Shown here piece after piece: positions 1 through 8,217 of a stretch of 46,285 nt of DNA; positions within the stretch are counted from its first letter, which is position 1; each line of letters begins with the position of its first letter. The stretch lies in the NCBI GenBank assembly GCA_002239065.1, contig MPNO01000036.1, positions 1-46,285 of the forward strand, written 5' to 3'. Under the pieces are notes generated by a model. The model saw only the letters and a program-made list of their open reading frames with translations. It searched no databases and was not told the DNA's origin. The DNA is from Defluviicoccus sp. bin129 (lineage in GTDB: Bacteria; Pseudomonadota; Alphaproteobacteria; MPNO01). A program made the translations under genes and the position numbers.

Positions 1-202
1 ACAGCTCCGCCAGACCCGCCTCGCGCGCCCGAACCACCGTCTCGCGCAGCGAGTGCCCGCAGCCCAGATGCAACAGAAGAACCCGCAGGACCGCCTCCGC
101 CGACTTGTCCTTGCGCAGACCCTTCAGAGCCCCGCTGGAACGACCCAAATCCTCCCAGCCGGCCGGCAGAAAAGACCGCAGAACCTCCCACTCCTCGTCC
201 AT
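1..202 (-). CDS. IS4-type transposase, N-terminal fragment cut by window edge
   Basis: On the minus strand an ATG at 202 opens 67 codons without a stop that run off the left edge. The protein begins MDEEWEVLRSFLPAGWEDL and continues with GLRKDKSAEAVLRVLLLHLG and HSLRETVVRAREAGLAEL. I recognise this as the N-terminal region of IS4-family (DDE) transposases, which cut and paste their own element. The DDE catalytic residues would lie outside the window, so activity cannot be judged. The terminal inverted repeat should lie shortly upstream of the start (about 203-270), but I could not identify it without the other end. The gene sits next to the repeat element at 275-520. Confidence 0.75.
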   Translation of the reverse strand, partial: MDEEWEVLRSFLPAGWEDLGRSSGALKGLRKDKSAEAVLRVLLLHLGCGHSLRETVVRAREAGLAEL

Positions 203-274
203 CCCAAGCCTCCGAGCCCAAGTACCCGGAAACTCTAGCCAAAATCACCGCCACAAACAAGTTAGCTCTTATGG

Positions 275-342
275 GACTTGATCCGGGGCCCAGGGCCACA
301 GGCACCGCCCTCGCCCGGCTTCCCTGGGCCCCGGATCAAGTC
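275..342. repeat. Long palindromic repeat, copy 1
   Basis: Two perfect 21-bp inverted arms (275-295 and 322-342) flank a 26-bp loop. The arm contains GATCCGGGGCCCAGGG. Copy 2 at 11046-11131 has the same arms and a loop differing at one base. The arms could form a very stable cruciform or RNA hairpin. The element fills most of the 412-bp gap between the transposase start and the first TRAP gene, together with the tandem units just downstream. It resembles the palindromic intergenic repeats common in alphaproteobacteria. No short ORF here looks real. Confidence 0.9.
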
Positions 343-380
343 CGGGGTGACAAAAGGGGAGGGCGGCGACGGTCTCGCCC

Positions 381-520
381 ATCGGGGCGGAGCCCGCGTC
401 AAAAATCTAAACCGGACAGCAGTGGACTTGTTCCGGGGTGACAACGGGGAACGGGGACGGGAGCCGGTGTGGCGTATCGGGGCGGAGCCCGCGTCGACAA
501 TCCAGACCGGACAGCAATGG
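381..520. repeat. Tandem 45-bp units downstream of the palindrome
   Basis: A unit with core CGGGGCGGAGCCCGCGTC, ending ACCGGACAGCARTGG, occurs at 381-425 and again at 476-520, a period of 95 bp. The same unit occurs once more in inverted orientation near 10975-11025, beside palindrome copy 2. The palindrome and this unit therefore travel together as a composite repeat. GTGACAACGGGG-like spacer sequence lies between the two units. I see no coding potential here. Confidence 0.8.
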
Positions 521-562
521 AACGAGTCCGGGCATGACGCGAGACGTGGCCCGCGGGCCCGC

Positions 563-590
563 TTGGCAACCGGCTCGCGGATGCTCTAAC
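563..590 (+). promoter_or_regulatory. Candidate sigma70 promoter for TRAP operon A
   Basis: TTGGCA (563-568), a 16-bp spacer and TCTAAC (585-590) lie 24 bp upstream of the dctP-type start at 615. This predicts a leader of about 18 nt containing a GGGAGGA ribosome-binding site at 602-608. The match is moderate. Confidence 0.4.
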
Positions 591-614
591 CTCAAGAAAA
601 TGGGAGGACCTGCG

Positions 615-1679
615 ATGCATTCGGGAATTCGAAATCTGTTGGCGCCGGTCGCGGTAGCCGCCGCCATGGCCGCCGGACCGGCGACCGCCAAGACGTTCAA
701 CCTGACCTTCGCCGCGCCGCAGGGCGAGCATATGACCTGGATCGCCCTGACCCGCACCGTGTTCATCGCCGGGGTGGACAAGCGGCTCGAGGGAACCGAG
801 CACAAGATCAACTGGACCACGGCCTATGGCGGCACGCTGTCGAAGGTGGGCGGCACGCTGGAAGTGATCGAGGAAGGCATCGCCGATGCCGGCATGCTCT
901 ATTCGCTGTTCGAGCAGGCCAAGCTGCCGCTGCAGAACGTCGCCTACATGGCGCCCTTCGGCTCCGACGACCTCGGCCTCGCGCTGCGGGTCTTCCAGGA
1001 GCTGCACGACGAACTGCCGGAGATGTCGGGCTCGTGGGAAAAGCACGGCCAGGTCTTCATCGCCCCGATCGGGTTCGACACGTTCTATCCGCTGACCAAG
1101 TTTCCGATCAAATCGCTCAAGGACCTCAAGGGCCGCAAGCTGGCGGGCGCCGGGGCGGTGTCGCTGTGGGAGGCGCCGATCGGCATCGTGCCCGTGCAGG
1201 GCAACTTCGCGGTCCATTTCAACAATCTCAAGACCGGGGTCTATGACGGGCTGATCGCGTTCACCACCGGCTATTACCCGAACAAGCTGCACGAGATCGC
1301 GCGCTACGCCACCAAGGTGAATTTCGGCGCCATGCCGGGCGGCGGCGTGACCATCAACAAGTCGGTCTGGGGCAAGCTGCCGGATGCGGTCAAGCAGGCG
1401 GTGCGCGAAGCCGGGGTCGATTACCGCAACGCCCAGAACGAGAAGATGACCAGGCTCGTCGACACCTTCGAGGCCAAGATGAAGGCCGAGGGCGTGGTGT
1501 TCTCGCAGATGCCGCTCGACCAGAAGCTCGCCTGGGCCAGGGCGATGCCCAACATCGCCAAGGAATGGGCGGCCCGCGTCGAAGCCAAGGGCTTCGCCGG
1601 CAACAAGGTGCTCAAGGCCTATATGGACAAGCTCCGCGCCAACAAGGTCCCGCTGGTGCGCGAGTGGGACAAGGAATAG
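615..1679 (+). CDS. TRAP transporter A, periplasmic substrate-binding protein (DctP family)
   Basis: This 354-aa secreted protein has an N-terminal signal peptide (about residues 1-25, ending GPATA) followed by the mature start KTFNLTFAAPQ. It is the solute receptor of a tripartite ATP-independent periplasmic transporter, which takes up organic acids using a sodium or proton gradient. The DctP fold is seen in the segments FPIKSLKDLKGRKLAG and HFNNLKTGVYDGLIAF. The ATG at 615 is chosen over an upstream in-frame start at 438 because GGGAGGA lies just before it and the signal peptide begins there. The tail (MPNIAKEW, YMDKLR, REWDKE) closely matches the TRAP B receptor. The ligand cannot be inferred. 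Confidence 0.9.
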   Translation: MHSGIRNLLAPVAVAAAMAAGPATAKTFNLTFAAPQGEHMTWIALTRTVFIAGVDKRLEGTEHKINWTTAYGGTLSKVGGTLEVIEEGIADAGMLYSLFEQAKLPLQNVAYMAPFGSDDLGLALRVFQELHDELPEMSGSWEKHGQVFIAPIGFDTFYPLTKFPIKSLKDLKGRKLAGAGAVSLWEAPIGIVPVQGNFAVHFNNLKTGVYDGLIAFTTGYYPNKLHEIARYATKVNFGAMPGGGVTINKSVWGKLPDAVKQAVREAGVDYRNAQNEKMTRLVDTFEAKMKAEGVVFSQMPLDQKLAWARAMPNIAKEWAARVEAKGFAGNKVLKAYMDKLRANKVPLVREWDKE

Positions 1680-1725
1680 GGCGTTACCGCAGCCCGGGGC
1701 CGCGCGTAGAGCCGGCGGCCCCGGC

Positions 1726-2316
1726 GTGACCGATCGGGCGAACCCGTCGAACGGGCCCGGCTGGCGCCGCTTCCTGACCTTCGAAGCGGCGGTCTCGGCG
1801 CTCAACTCGCTCGGCAGCCTGTGGATCGCCGTCCTCATGGTGGTCATCATCGTCGACATCGTGGGGCGGACCGTGCTCAGCATGCCGCTGCGCGGCGTGC
1901 CCGAGCTGGTCAAGCTCTCGATCGTCGGCATCGTGTTCATCCAGCTCGGCCACACGCTGCGCTCGGGCCGCATGACGCGCTCGGACGGGCTCCTGCGCAT
2001 CTCCCGCGCCCGGCTGCCGCGTCTGTCGCATGCGATGACGCTGCTCTTCAACCTGGTGGGAGCCGGGCTGTTCGTCCTCATCTTCGATGCGAGCTACCCG
2101 TTCTTCGTGGAAGCCTGGACCACCGGCGAGTATGCCGGCATCCAGGGCTATGTCAGCTACCCGGTGTGGCCGGTGCGGCTGATCATCCTGATCGGCTGCG
2201 CGGTGGCGGCGATCCAGTACTGCCTGTTCGCCTGGCGCGATGCCGCGGTGGTCTCGGGCCTTGTCGAGCCGGCCGACCCGGATGACCGCAGGCGGCTCGC
2301 GGAAATGCTGAAATGA
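1726..2316 (+). CDS. TRAP transporter A, small membrane subunit (DctQ family)
   Basis: This 196-aa protein has four predicted membrane helices (roughly residues 25-45, 62-82, 103-125 and 145-165). It is the small permease subunit that associates with the DctM subunit. It begins with GTG at 1726, 46 nt after the receptor gene, and its stop overlaps the next ATG (ATGA), which suggests translational coupling. The stretch HTLRSGRMTRSD is almost shared with the TRAP B small subunit (YTLRSGSMTRSD), showing that A and B are paralogues. Confidence 0.88.
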   Translation: MTDRANPSNGPGWRRFLTFEAAVSALNSLGSLWIAVLMVVIIVDIVGRTVLSMPLRGVPELVKLSIVGIVFIQLGHTLRSGRMTRSDGLLRISRARLPRLSHAMTLLFNLVGAGLFVLIFDASYPFFVEAWTTGEYAGIQGYVSYPVWPVRLIILIGCAVAAIQYCLFAWRDAAVVSGLVEPADPDDRRRLAEMLK

Positions 2317-3629
2317 GCGGTGTCGAGATCGGGCTGATCTCGATCGCGGCGATCCTCGTGCTGATCTATCTCGGCATGCATGTGGCGGTCACGCTCTGCG
2401 TGGTGTCGTTGATCGGCGTCTGGGCGGTCAAGGGCAATGTCACGCTGGCGACCAAGCTCCTGGCGATCGCCGCCTACGACACCGTCGCCGGCTACGTGTT
2501 CGGCGTGGTCCCGCTCTTCGTCCTGATGGGGCTGCTGGTCAGCGTCTCCGACCTCGGCAAGGACGCCTATGTCGTCGCCAACATCCTGATGCGCCGGATT
2601 CGCGGCGGGCTCGGGATCGCCACCGTGGCCGCCAACGCCGTGTTCGCCGCGGTGACCGGGATCTCGGTCGCCTCGGCGGCCGTGTTCACCAAGCTCGCGG
2701 TGCCGGAGATGATCTCGCTCGGCTACCGGCCCCGCTTCGCCGTCGGCGTGGTCGCGGGCTCGTCGGTGCTCGGCATGCTGATCCCGCCCAGCCTGCTGCT
2801 GATCGTCTACGCCTTGCTCGCCGAGCAATCGATCGGCGACCTGTTCATCGCCGGCATCGTGCCGGGAATCCTGCTGTCGTTCGCCTTCGCGATCGCCATT
2901 CTCGGCATGGCGACGTTCCTGCCGAGGACGGTCATGCGCGAGGAGGCGGGCGGTGCCGCGTCCGGCGAGCCCGTGGAGTCCCTGGCGGCGGCGATCCTCC
3001 GCCTGTGGCCGCTGCCGGTGCTGGTCTTCGCGGTGATCGGCGGCATCTATCTCGGCTGGTTCACCCCCACCGAGTCGGGCGCGGTCGGCGCCCTGGGCGC
3101 GCTCGTGCTGGCGTTTGCGCGGCGCAAGCTCACCTGGGCGAATGTGTGGCAGGTCCTCGTCGAGACCGGCCACGTCACCGTCTCGATCCTGATGCTGATC
3201 ATCGCCGCCAACATCTACACCAGGCTGCTCGCGCTCTCGGGGGTTCCGGTATTCATCAACGACTTCGTCAACGGGCTGGAGCTCGGCTTCTTCACGCTGC
3301 TGATCTTCTACGCCGTGATCATCGTCATCATGGGGACCATCCTGGACGGGATTTCGATCATGCTGATCATGATCCCGATCTTCCTGCCGCTGCTGGCGGG
3401 CTACAGCGTCGACCTGGTCTGGTTCGGGATCGTCACCGTGATCGCGGTCGAGATCGGCCTGCTCACCCCGCCGCTCGGCCTGTCGGCCTACGTGATCAAG
3501 AGCACGCTGGATACCGACGAGATATCGCTCGCCGACATCTTCATCGGCGCGGCGCCGTTCGCGGTGGTGATGTTCGTCGTGCTGCTCCTGATCATCTTCT
3601 TCCCCTGGCTGGTGACCGGCTACGGCTGA
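2313..3629 (+). CDS. TRAP transporter A, large permease subunit (DctM family)
   Basis: This 438-aa polytopic membrane protein is the transport subunit of the TRAP system and has a typical family length. Family segments include VPLFVLMG, RGGLGIATVAANAVFAAVTG, GSSVLGMLIPPS and IGLLTPPLG. It overlaps the DctQ gene by 4 bp. The sequence is highly similar to the DctM of TRAP B, with identical stretches such as AGSSVLGMLIPPS and FGIVTVIA. A hydrolase gene follows after 39 bp, probably in the same transcript. Confidence 0.92.
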   Translation: MSGVEIGLISIAAILVLIYLGMHVAVTLCVVSLIGVWAVKGNVTLATKLLAIAAYDTVAGYVFGVVPLFVLMGLLVSVSDLGKDAYVVANILMRRIRGGLGIATVAANAVFAAVTGISVASAAVFTKLAVPEMISLGYRPRFAVGVVAGSSVLGMLIPPSLLLIVYALLAEQSIGDLFIAGIVPGILLSFAFAIAILGMATFLPRTVMREEAGGAASGEPVESLAAAILRLWPLPVLVFAVIGGIYLGWFTPTESGAVGALGALVLAFARRKLTWANVWQVLVETGHVTVSILMLIIAANIYTRLLALSGVPVFINDFVNGLELGFFTLLIFYAVIIVIMGTILDGISIMLIMIPIFLPLLAGYSVDLVWFGIVTVIAVEIGLLTPPLGLSAYVIKSTLDTDEISLADIFIGAAPFAVVMFVVLLLIIFFPWLVTGYG

Positions 3630-3668
3630 CGAGGCTCTACCATCGCAAACGGACAGGAGGCCCGACCC

Positions 3669-4448
3669 ATGAGCTATCGCGTCACACCGCTCCTGCTGGG
3701 CGATGCCGTGGTCCCGGACGTGCTCGACGTGTTCTGGAGCCTGACCAAGTCGCGCGGCGCCTCGTCGGTGCCGATCCTCGCCTTCCTCATCGAGGGGACG
3801 CCGGACGGCCCGCTGCTGATCGACACCGGCATGCGCAGCGCCGAGCGGGCGCAGGAGGTGCACGGGCTCGGCCCGCACAACGTGGCCGACGACCAGACCG
3901 TCCCGGCGCAGCTCGCCAAACACGGCTACGCGCCCGAGGACATCAAATACGTCCACCTGACGCATCTCCACTACGACCACGCGGGGGGCTGCAAGCTGCT
4001 GCCCAACGCACGCTTCGTGCTGCAGCGGACCGAGCTGATGGCGGCGGCCGCCCCGATGGGCCCGGAGCAGCTCGACATCGGCGGCAAGGGCCTGTTCTTC
4101 GACCGCGCGGACGTCGCCGATCTGGTCGACCCGCTATGGAGCCGGGTGGATCTGATGGAGGGCGATTACGAGCCCTATCCCGGGATCCGCTGCGTGCTCT
4201 ATGCCAACTCGCACACGCCGGGCCATCAGTGCATCTATGTCGAGACCGCGGACGGCACCGTCGCGATCATCGGCGACATCGCCCGCAAGCTCGACCTCAA
4301 CATCGAGCAGGAGATCATGCCGGGCATTTACTACGACCTCGATTCGATGCGCCGGGCGCTGATCGACATCAAGTCGAAGGCCGACGTGATCCTGCCTACC
4401 CATGACTGGAACGTGCTGCCCGGCGGCAAGCCGGAAGGAATCGACTAG
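3669..4448 (+). CDS. Metallo-beta-lactamase-fold hydrolase (AHL-lactonase-like family)
   Basis: This 259-aa protein has the metal-binding motif THLHYDHAGG (H99, H101, D103, H104), further ligands in SHTPGHQ and IIGDIA, and a C-terminal PTHDW. It belongs to the MBL-fold family that includes N-acyl-homoserine lactonases, and probably hydrolyses an ester or lactone using two metal ions. The ATG at 3669 follows ACAGGAGG. It lies 39 bp behind TRAP A, so it may act on the imported compound rather than on quorum signals. Its TAG stop sits in a CTAG tetramer shared with the stop of the convergent cupin gene. Confidence 0.85.
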   Translation: MSYRVTPLLLGDAVVPDVLDVFWSLTKSRGASSVPILAFLIEGTPDGPLLIDTGMRSAERAQEVHGLGPHNVADDQTVPAQLAKHGYAPEDIKYVHLTHLHYDHAGGCKLLPNARFVLQRTELMAAAAPMGPEQLDIGGKGLFFDRADVADLVDPLWSRVDLMEGDYEPYPGIRCVLYANSHTPGHQCIYVETADGTVAIIGDIARKLDLNIEQEIMPGIYYDLDSMRRALIDIKSKADVILPTHDWNVLPGGKPEGID

Positions 4449-5041
4449 CGCTTGTCGGGGAACCAGCCGGGGCCGGCGAGCTCGGTCGGCAGGTCGCCCG
4501 TGTAGCTCTCGGCGTTCTCGACCTGCTCGACCCAGTCGAGCCCCATCGCCTTGAAGATCCGGTTGGTCATGACGATCAGCCGGGCCCCGTTGTCGGGATC
4601 GGCATTCACGTGCTGCTTGATGCAGTAGGCGGGGATGAAGACGAAATCGCCCTTGGTCCACTCGAATCTTTTTGGCTCCTCCGCCCAGCTCCAGGCGAAC
4701 TCGACATCGACCTCGAACCGGACGTCCCAGTGGAGGTCGTATCCCGAGCCCTCGGCGACATAGACGATCTGCTCGGCGAGCTTGCGCGACCTGCCCGACT
4801 TTCCGCCCGGTTCGAGGAACTGCATGTAGATGTCGAGGCAGCACTCGGTGGTGTTGAGCTTCTCGTGCACCATGTGCTTGAGCAAGCCGTCGGGGGAGTT
4901 CTCGAACGGCATGTCCCCGGCCTTGACCACGGTCAGCCGCTGGCGGTAGTCGCTGCGGAACTCGGCCGATTCGTGCAGCCACTCGGCATAGATGTCGGCC
5001 GTCCGGCCGCCCTCCCTCGCGATGTCCTTCTCGTCCGCCAT
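4445..5041 (-). CDS. Cupin-fold protein with degenerate first metal motif
   Basis: This 198-aa protein contains one cupin barrel (about residues 65-160). Cupin motif 1 normally reads H-x-H-x(3)-E-x(6)-G. Here the E90 and G positions are kept, but the two histidines are replaced by arginines (R84, R86 in GRSRKLAE). Motif 2 keeps one histidine (H144 in IKQHVN). It is unlikely to hold metal in the usual way. It is translated 12 nt after the stop of the adjacent cupin (5054-5656), to which it is similar in size and layout. It may be a structural or regulatory partner of that enzyme. Function unknown. Confidence 0.8.
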   Translation of the reverse strand: MADEKDIAREGGRTADIYAEWLHESAEFRSDYRQRLTVVKAGDMPFENSPDGLLKHMVHEKLNTTECCLDIYMQFLEPGGKSGRSRKLAEQIVYVAEGSGYDLHWDVRFEVDVEFAWSWAEEPKRFEWTKGDFVFIPAYCIKQHVNADPDNGARLIVMTNRIFKAMGLDWVEQVENAESYTGDLPTELAGPGWFPDKR

Positions 5042-5053
5042 GCCGGTCGCTCC

Positions 5054-5656
5054 TCAGATATCGGCGGGAGGCGTCCAGTCCTCCCAGCCGGGCACGGGTT
5101 CCTTGGGCGGGTACTTGGCGATCTTCTGGAACAGCATGTGCATGAACAGGAAGAGCGGCTTGGCCTTCATCACCAGCAGCACGAGGTCCTCGTCTTCCGA
5201 GGCGTTGAAGTGCTGGTGAACGCAGCCGTTCTCCACCACCATGATGTCGCCCGCCTCGTAGTCGAAGCGCCTGCCGTCGTGGATGTCGTAGCCCTTGCCG
5301 CGCAGGCAGTAGAAGATCGCCGAGTTCATGTGGCCGTGGCGCTGGCCGGTGCCCTGCGGCGCGATCACCGAGATATGGGTCTCGATGGATTGCGCGATGT
5401 CGGTCTTCATCGGGTTGACGATCGACTTGTCGAAGAGCTGCGGCCCGCCGCGCCATTCCTGGTCGGCCGCGCTGTACACCCGGGGCTGGTTGTAGAGCTC
5501 CTCCTGGAGCTCGCCATAGGTGCCTTCCAGCGCGCGGACGAAGGTGCGCTTGCGCTGCCAGCGCTCCCAGACGACTTCCCTGGGCTGGTTGTGGCCGATG
5601 CCGGCCTCCTTGGTGCCGGCCTCGATGCCGCCCGCCTCCGTCGACCGATCCGCCAT
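5054..5656 (-). CDS. Cupin-domain protein, likely metal-binding oxygenase or isomerase
   Basis: This 200-aa cytoplasmic protein has a cupin barrel with intact histidines: H107 and H109 in QRHGHMNSA, and H147 and H149 in GCVHQHFN. That arrangement normally binds Fe, Mn or Ni. The ATG at 5656 follows AGGGGG and sits behind a strong promoter (5699-5726). A longer in-frame extension to 6982 is only the shadow of the dioxygenase gene on the other strand. It is the first gene of a two-cupin operon. The substrate is unknown; proximity to TRAP A and TauD-type genes suggests a catabolic role. Confidence 0.85.
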   Translation of the reverse strand: MADRSTEAGGIEAGTKEAGIGHNQPREVVWERWQRKRTFVRALEGTYGELQEELYNQPRVYSAADQEWRGGPQLFDKSIVNPMKTDIAQSIETHISVIAPQGTGQRHGHMNSAIFYCLRGKGYDIHDGRRFDYEAGDIMVVENGCVHQHFNASEDEDLVLLVMKAKPLFLFMHMLFQKIAKYPPKEPVPGWEDWTPPADI

Positions 5657-5698
5657 GCGTCCGGACCCCCTGAATCGCTGCATCGGTGGTGCCGGTGG

Positions 5699-5726
5699 AT
5701 TATATTTGGCGCGGATGGGGTGTCCA
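5699..5726 (-). promoter_or_regulatory. Near-consensus sigma70 promoter for the two-cupin operon
   Basis: On the minus strand TGGACA (5726-5721), a 16-bp spacer and a perfect TATAAT (5704-5699) precede the cupin ATG at 5656. The expected transcript start near 5692 gives a leader of about 36 nt with AGGGGG as ribosome-binding site. It is one of the strongest promoter matches I found in the window. It lies in the 90-bp gap shared with the divergent TauD-type gene. Confidence 0.7.
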
Positions 5727-5746
5727 GCCGACCGCCGGAGACGGGG

Positions 5747-6610
5747 ATGGGGATGAGGATCGCGCCGCTCTCGGACGTGCTCGGGGCGGAAATCGCCGGG
5801 ATCGACATCGCCCGCGAGCTCGACGCGGCGGCGTTCGAGGCGGTGCGCGGCGCCTTTCTCCGCTACCGCGTGCTGGTGTTCCGCGACCAATATCTGGGCC
5901 CCGGCGACCAGGTCGCCTTTTCCGCCCGCTTCGGCCCGCTCGAGGAGCATGACAACCGGCGCTACAACCTGCCGGACCAGCCCCATGTCATGGTGCTGTC
6001 GAACGACCTCAGGGACGGCGAGCCGGTGGGCGTGCCCGATGCCGGGGATTCCTGGCACACCGACCTGTCGTTCAAGGAGACGCCCAGCCTCTGCACCCTT
6101 TTGCAGGCGGTGACGCTGCCGCGCGAGGGGGGCGATACCGCCTTCGCCTGCATGACCCGGGCCTATGCGGCGCTGCCGGCGGACATCAAGGCGCGGATCG
6201 CGGGACGGCGCGCGATCCACAACCCGAGCAAGCTCGCCAACCCGCGCGTCGAGATCTCGCCGCTCAGGAAGGACGCGGCGGCGTTCTACAGCGGGCAGAG
6301 CGCGCGCTTCGCCGAGGTCGCCCACCCGATCGTCAGGACCCATCCGGAGACCGGCGAGAAATCGCTCTACGTCCAGCCGCGCTTCGCCATCGGCATCGAG
6401 GACATGGACGACGCCGAGGCCCAGCCGCTTCTCGACACCCTGTTCGCCCACCAGACCCGCGCGGAGTTCGTCTACCGGCACAGATGGCGCGACGGCGACC
6501 TGCTGATGTGGGACAACCGCTGCCTGATCCACTACGCGACCGGCGGCTATGTCTACCCCGACATCCGGACCATGCACCGCACCACGGTGCTGGGCGACAG
6601 GCCCTATTAG
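5747..6610 (+). CDS. TauD/TfdA-family Fe(II)/2-oxoglutarate dioxygenase
   Basis: This 287-aa enzyme has the facial triad H104-x-D106 (SWHTDLSF) and distal H262 (WDNRCLIHYA), with R278 (MHRTT) as the likely 2-oxoglutarate-binding arginine. Family members hydroxylate a substrate carbon, often cleaving C-S, C-O or C-N bonds, with release of succinate and CO2. The length is typical. ATG codons at 5747 and 5753 are both possible, and the long upstream extension to 4610 is antisense to the cupins. It is divergent from the cupin operon and overlaps the stop of the convergent bicupin gene by 4 bp. The substrate is not predictable. Confidence 0.9.
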   Translation: MGMRIAPLSDVLGAEIAGIDIARELDAAAFEAVRGAFLRYRVLVFRDQYLGPGDQVAFSARFGPLEEHDNRRYNLPDQPHVMVLSNDLRDGEPVGVPDAGDSWHTDLSFKETPSLCTLLQAVTLPREGGDTAFACMTRAYAALPADIKARIAGRRAIHNPSKLANPRVEISPLRKDAAAFYSGQSARFAEVAHPIVRTHPETGEKSLYVQPRFAIGIEDMDDAEAQPLLDTLFAHQTRAEFVYRHRWRDGDLLMWDNRCLIHYATGGYVYPDIRTMHRTTVLGDRPY

Positions 6611-7614
6611 TCGGCGAACTCGTCGCGCAGCATGTGCAGGCGCTTGAGCATCTCGCGGTCGGAGACCTCGAACAGCCAGGCGCCGTCGGCTTCCGCGGCA
6701 TGGCCGATCCAGTAGCCGTGCGGCAGGGAGACGATGTCGTGCCGGCGCCACTCGATCGTGGTTTCGCCGATCTCCGAGCGCCCCTCGCCGGCGACGACGA
6801 TGAAGGCGGAGTTGCTGTTGGAGCGATAGGGGCGCGTGCGCCGGCCCTCGGCCAGCGAAAGCAGCGAGCACTCCATGGTCGCCATGGTGGGGCCGCCGGT
6901 GAGCGGGTTGGTATAGAGCATGCGGCGGCTGCCGTCGGCCGCCGGCGGCAGCGCGGCGAGCGCGTCGCGCGCGGTCTCCCACGGGTAGCGGAACAGCGGC
7001 GAATAGGCCATGTCCGCCGCCCCCGAGACCGGCACGAAGCCCGGCGCCGCGAAGGCCTCGTCCGGCGGCAGTTCGGGCAGGTCGTAAGCCGGGCCGGGCT
7101 CGAATTCGCCGGTGTCGAGATAGTGATGGAACGGCACGTCCAGCACGTCGAGCCAGATCATCCGCCCGTCGCCCTCATGCACATGCTCGTGCCAGGTCCA
7201 GCCCGGGGTCAGGATCATGTCGCCGGGCTCCATCGGGCAGGGCTTGCCGTCGACGATCGTGGTCGCCCCCGTCCCCTCCATGACGAAGCGCAGCGCGTTC
7301 ATCGAATGGCGGTGCGGGCGCGCGGTCTCACCCGGCATCAGGACCTGCAGGTTGAAGCCGAGCGTGAGGCCGGACCCCCGGCTGCGCCCGGTCGCGAGCA
7401 GCGCCGGGTTGTTGAGCACCAGCACGCGGCGCTCGGCGTCGGTCATCGAGGTCGCCTCGATCGCCGTCTCGAGCAGCGGCGCGAGCGTCTCCCAGCGCCA
7501 GATATGCGGCGGCTCGGGCGGCCGGTTGGTCGCGTCCTCGATCTCCCAGAGCGGGACGACGTTCGCTTCCTCCATCGCCGCATGGAAATCGGCAAGCGCC
7601 ACGCGTCGGTTCAT
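6607..7614 (-). CDS. Gentisate 1,2-dioxygenase-like bicupin
   Basis: This 335-aa protein has two cupin domains, as in gentisate and salicylate 1,2-dioxygenases, which open aromatic rings with Fe(II) and O2. Domain 1 keeps the metal site (H101 and H103 in RPHRHSMNA, H142 and H144 in WHEH). Domain 2 (about residues 255-320) has lost it (RPYRSNSNSAF). A single active domain is usual in this family. The start at 7614 follows AGGAGG, which rules out an upstream extension to 7782. Gentisate itself is only a guess, because no maleylpyruvate hydrolase or isomerase is nearby. Confidence 0.85.
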   Translation of the reverse strand: MNRRVALADFHAAMEEANVVPLWEIEDATNRPPEPPHIWRWETLAPLLETAIEATSMTDAERRVLVLNNPALLATGRSRGSGLTLGFNLQVLMPGETARPHRHSMNALRFVMEGTGATTIVDGKPCPMEPGDMILTPGWTWHEHVHEGDGRMIWLDVLDVPFHHYLDTGEFEPGPAYDLPELPPDEAFAAPGFVPVSGAADMAYSPLFRYPWETARDALAALPPAADGSRRMLYTNPLTGGPTMATMECSLLSLAEGRRTRPYRSNSNSAFIVVAGEGRSEIGETTIEWRRHDIVSLPHGYWIGHAAEADGAWLFEVSDREMLKRLHMLRDEFAD

Positions 7615-7645
7615 CGCCGCCTCCTGTTCCGGCCGGTCGTCAGGG

Positions 7646-7674
7646 ATTGTGACGCGAAGCGGGGCCGGGGCCAA
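7646..7674 (-). promoter_or_regulatory. Candidate sigma70 promoter for the bicupin gene
   Basis: On the minus strand TTGGCC (7674-7669), a 17-bp spacer and CACAAT (7651-7646) lie 31 bp before the start at 7614. The spacing is ideal and the hexamers are moderate matches. Confidence 0.4.
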
Positions 7675-7795
7675 CCGAAACCCGGCCGCTTGATCCGGCG
7701 GGCCCGCGCGCGTATTTGCCCGCTGGGACGAATCCGTATCGCATGGAACCGTTGCGGCGTATCGAAGGACGAGCGCCGCCATTTCGAGAGAGAGA

Positions 7796-8200
7796 ATGAC
7801 CGACCATCACAGCGCGCTGATCTATTCCATGGTCCTCGCCTCGGCCGCCGACCGCGAGATGACCGACACCGAACTCCGCCGGATCGGCCAGATCGTCGAT
7901 CGCCTGCCGGTGTTCGACGATTTCGACACCGACGCGCTCGCCGCGCGGGCGGTCGAGTGCGCGGAACTCCTCAACGCGGAGGAGGGGCTGGAAGCCGTTC
8001 TGGAAACCATCCGGGACAACCTGCCGCAGAAGCTGCACGAGACCGCCTATGCGGTCGCCTGCGAGATCGTCGTCGCCGACGGCAGGGTGGCCCAGGAAGA
8101 GCTCCGCCTGCTCGAAATGCTCGCCCAGAGCCTGCCCATCGACCGGCTGGCGGCAGCGGCGATCGAGCGCGGCGCGCGGGCGCGTCATATGAGGCTCTGA
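7796..8200 (+). CDS. TerB-family (tellurite-resistance-like) protein
   Basis: This 134-aa all-helical acidic protein contains the TerB pattern: LASAADREMTDTELRRI near the N-terminus and ACEIVVADGRVAQEELRLLEMLA in the second half. The two acidic loops (ADREMTD and ADGRVAQEE) are the paired metal-binding-like turns of the family. Its biochemical role is not established, and tellurite resistance is not implied. It is divergent from the bicupin and only 17 bp upstream of the heme A synthase gene, so the two may be co-transcribed. Confidence 0.8.
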   Translation: MTDHHSALIYSMVLASAADREMTDTELRRIGQIVDRLPVFDDFDTDALAARAVECAELLNAEEGLEAVLETIRDNLPQKLHETAYAVACEIVVADGRVAQEELRLLEMLAQSLPIDRLAAAAIERGARARHMRL

Positions 8201-8217
8201 GCGCCCGGGACCGCGCG

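Noticed and set aside
278..589. Short ORFs in the 203-614 gap
   Set aside because: They lie wholly in the palindromic and tandem repeats, and their proteins are translations of the repeat.
2157..3980. 607-codon open frame on the minus strand
   Set aside because: Antisense to the TRAP A permease; rich in Asp, His, Gln and Arg, typical of a mirrored membrane-protein gene.
3669..4448. Calling the MBL-fold protein a quorum-quenching lactonase
   Set aside because: Only the fold and metal motif are visible. Its place behind TRAP A favours a catabolic role, and no signalling genes are nearby.
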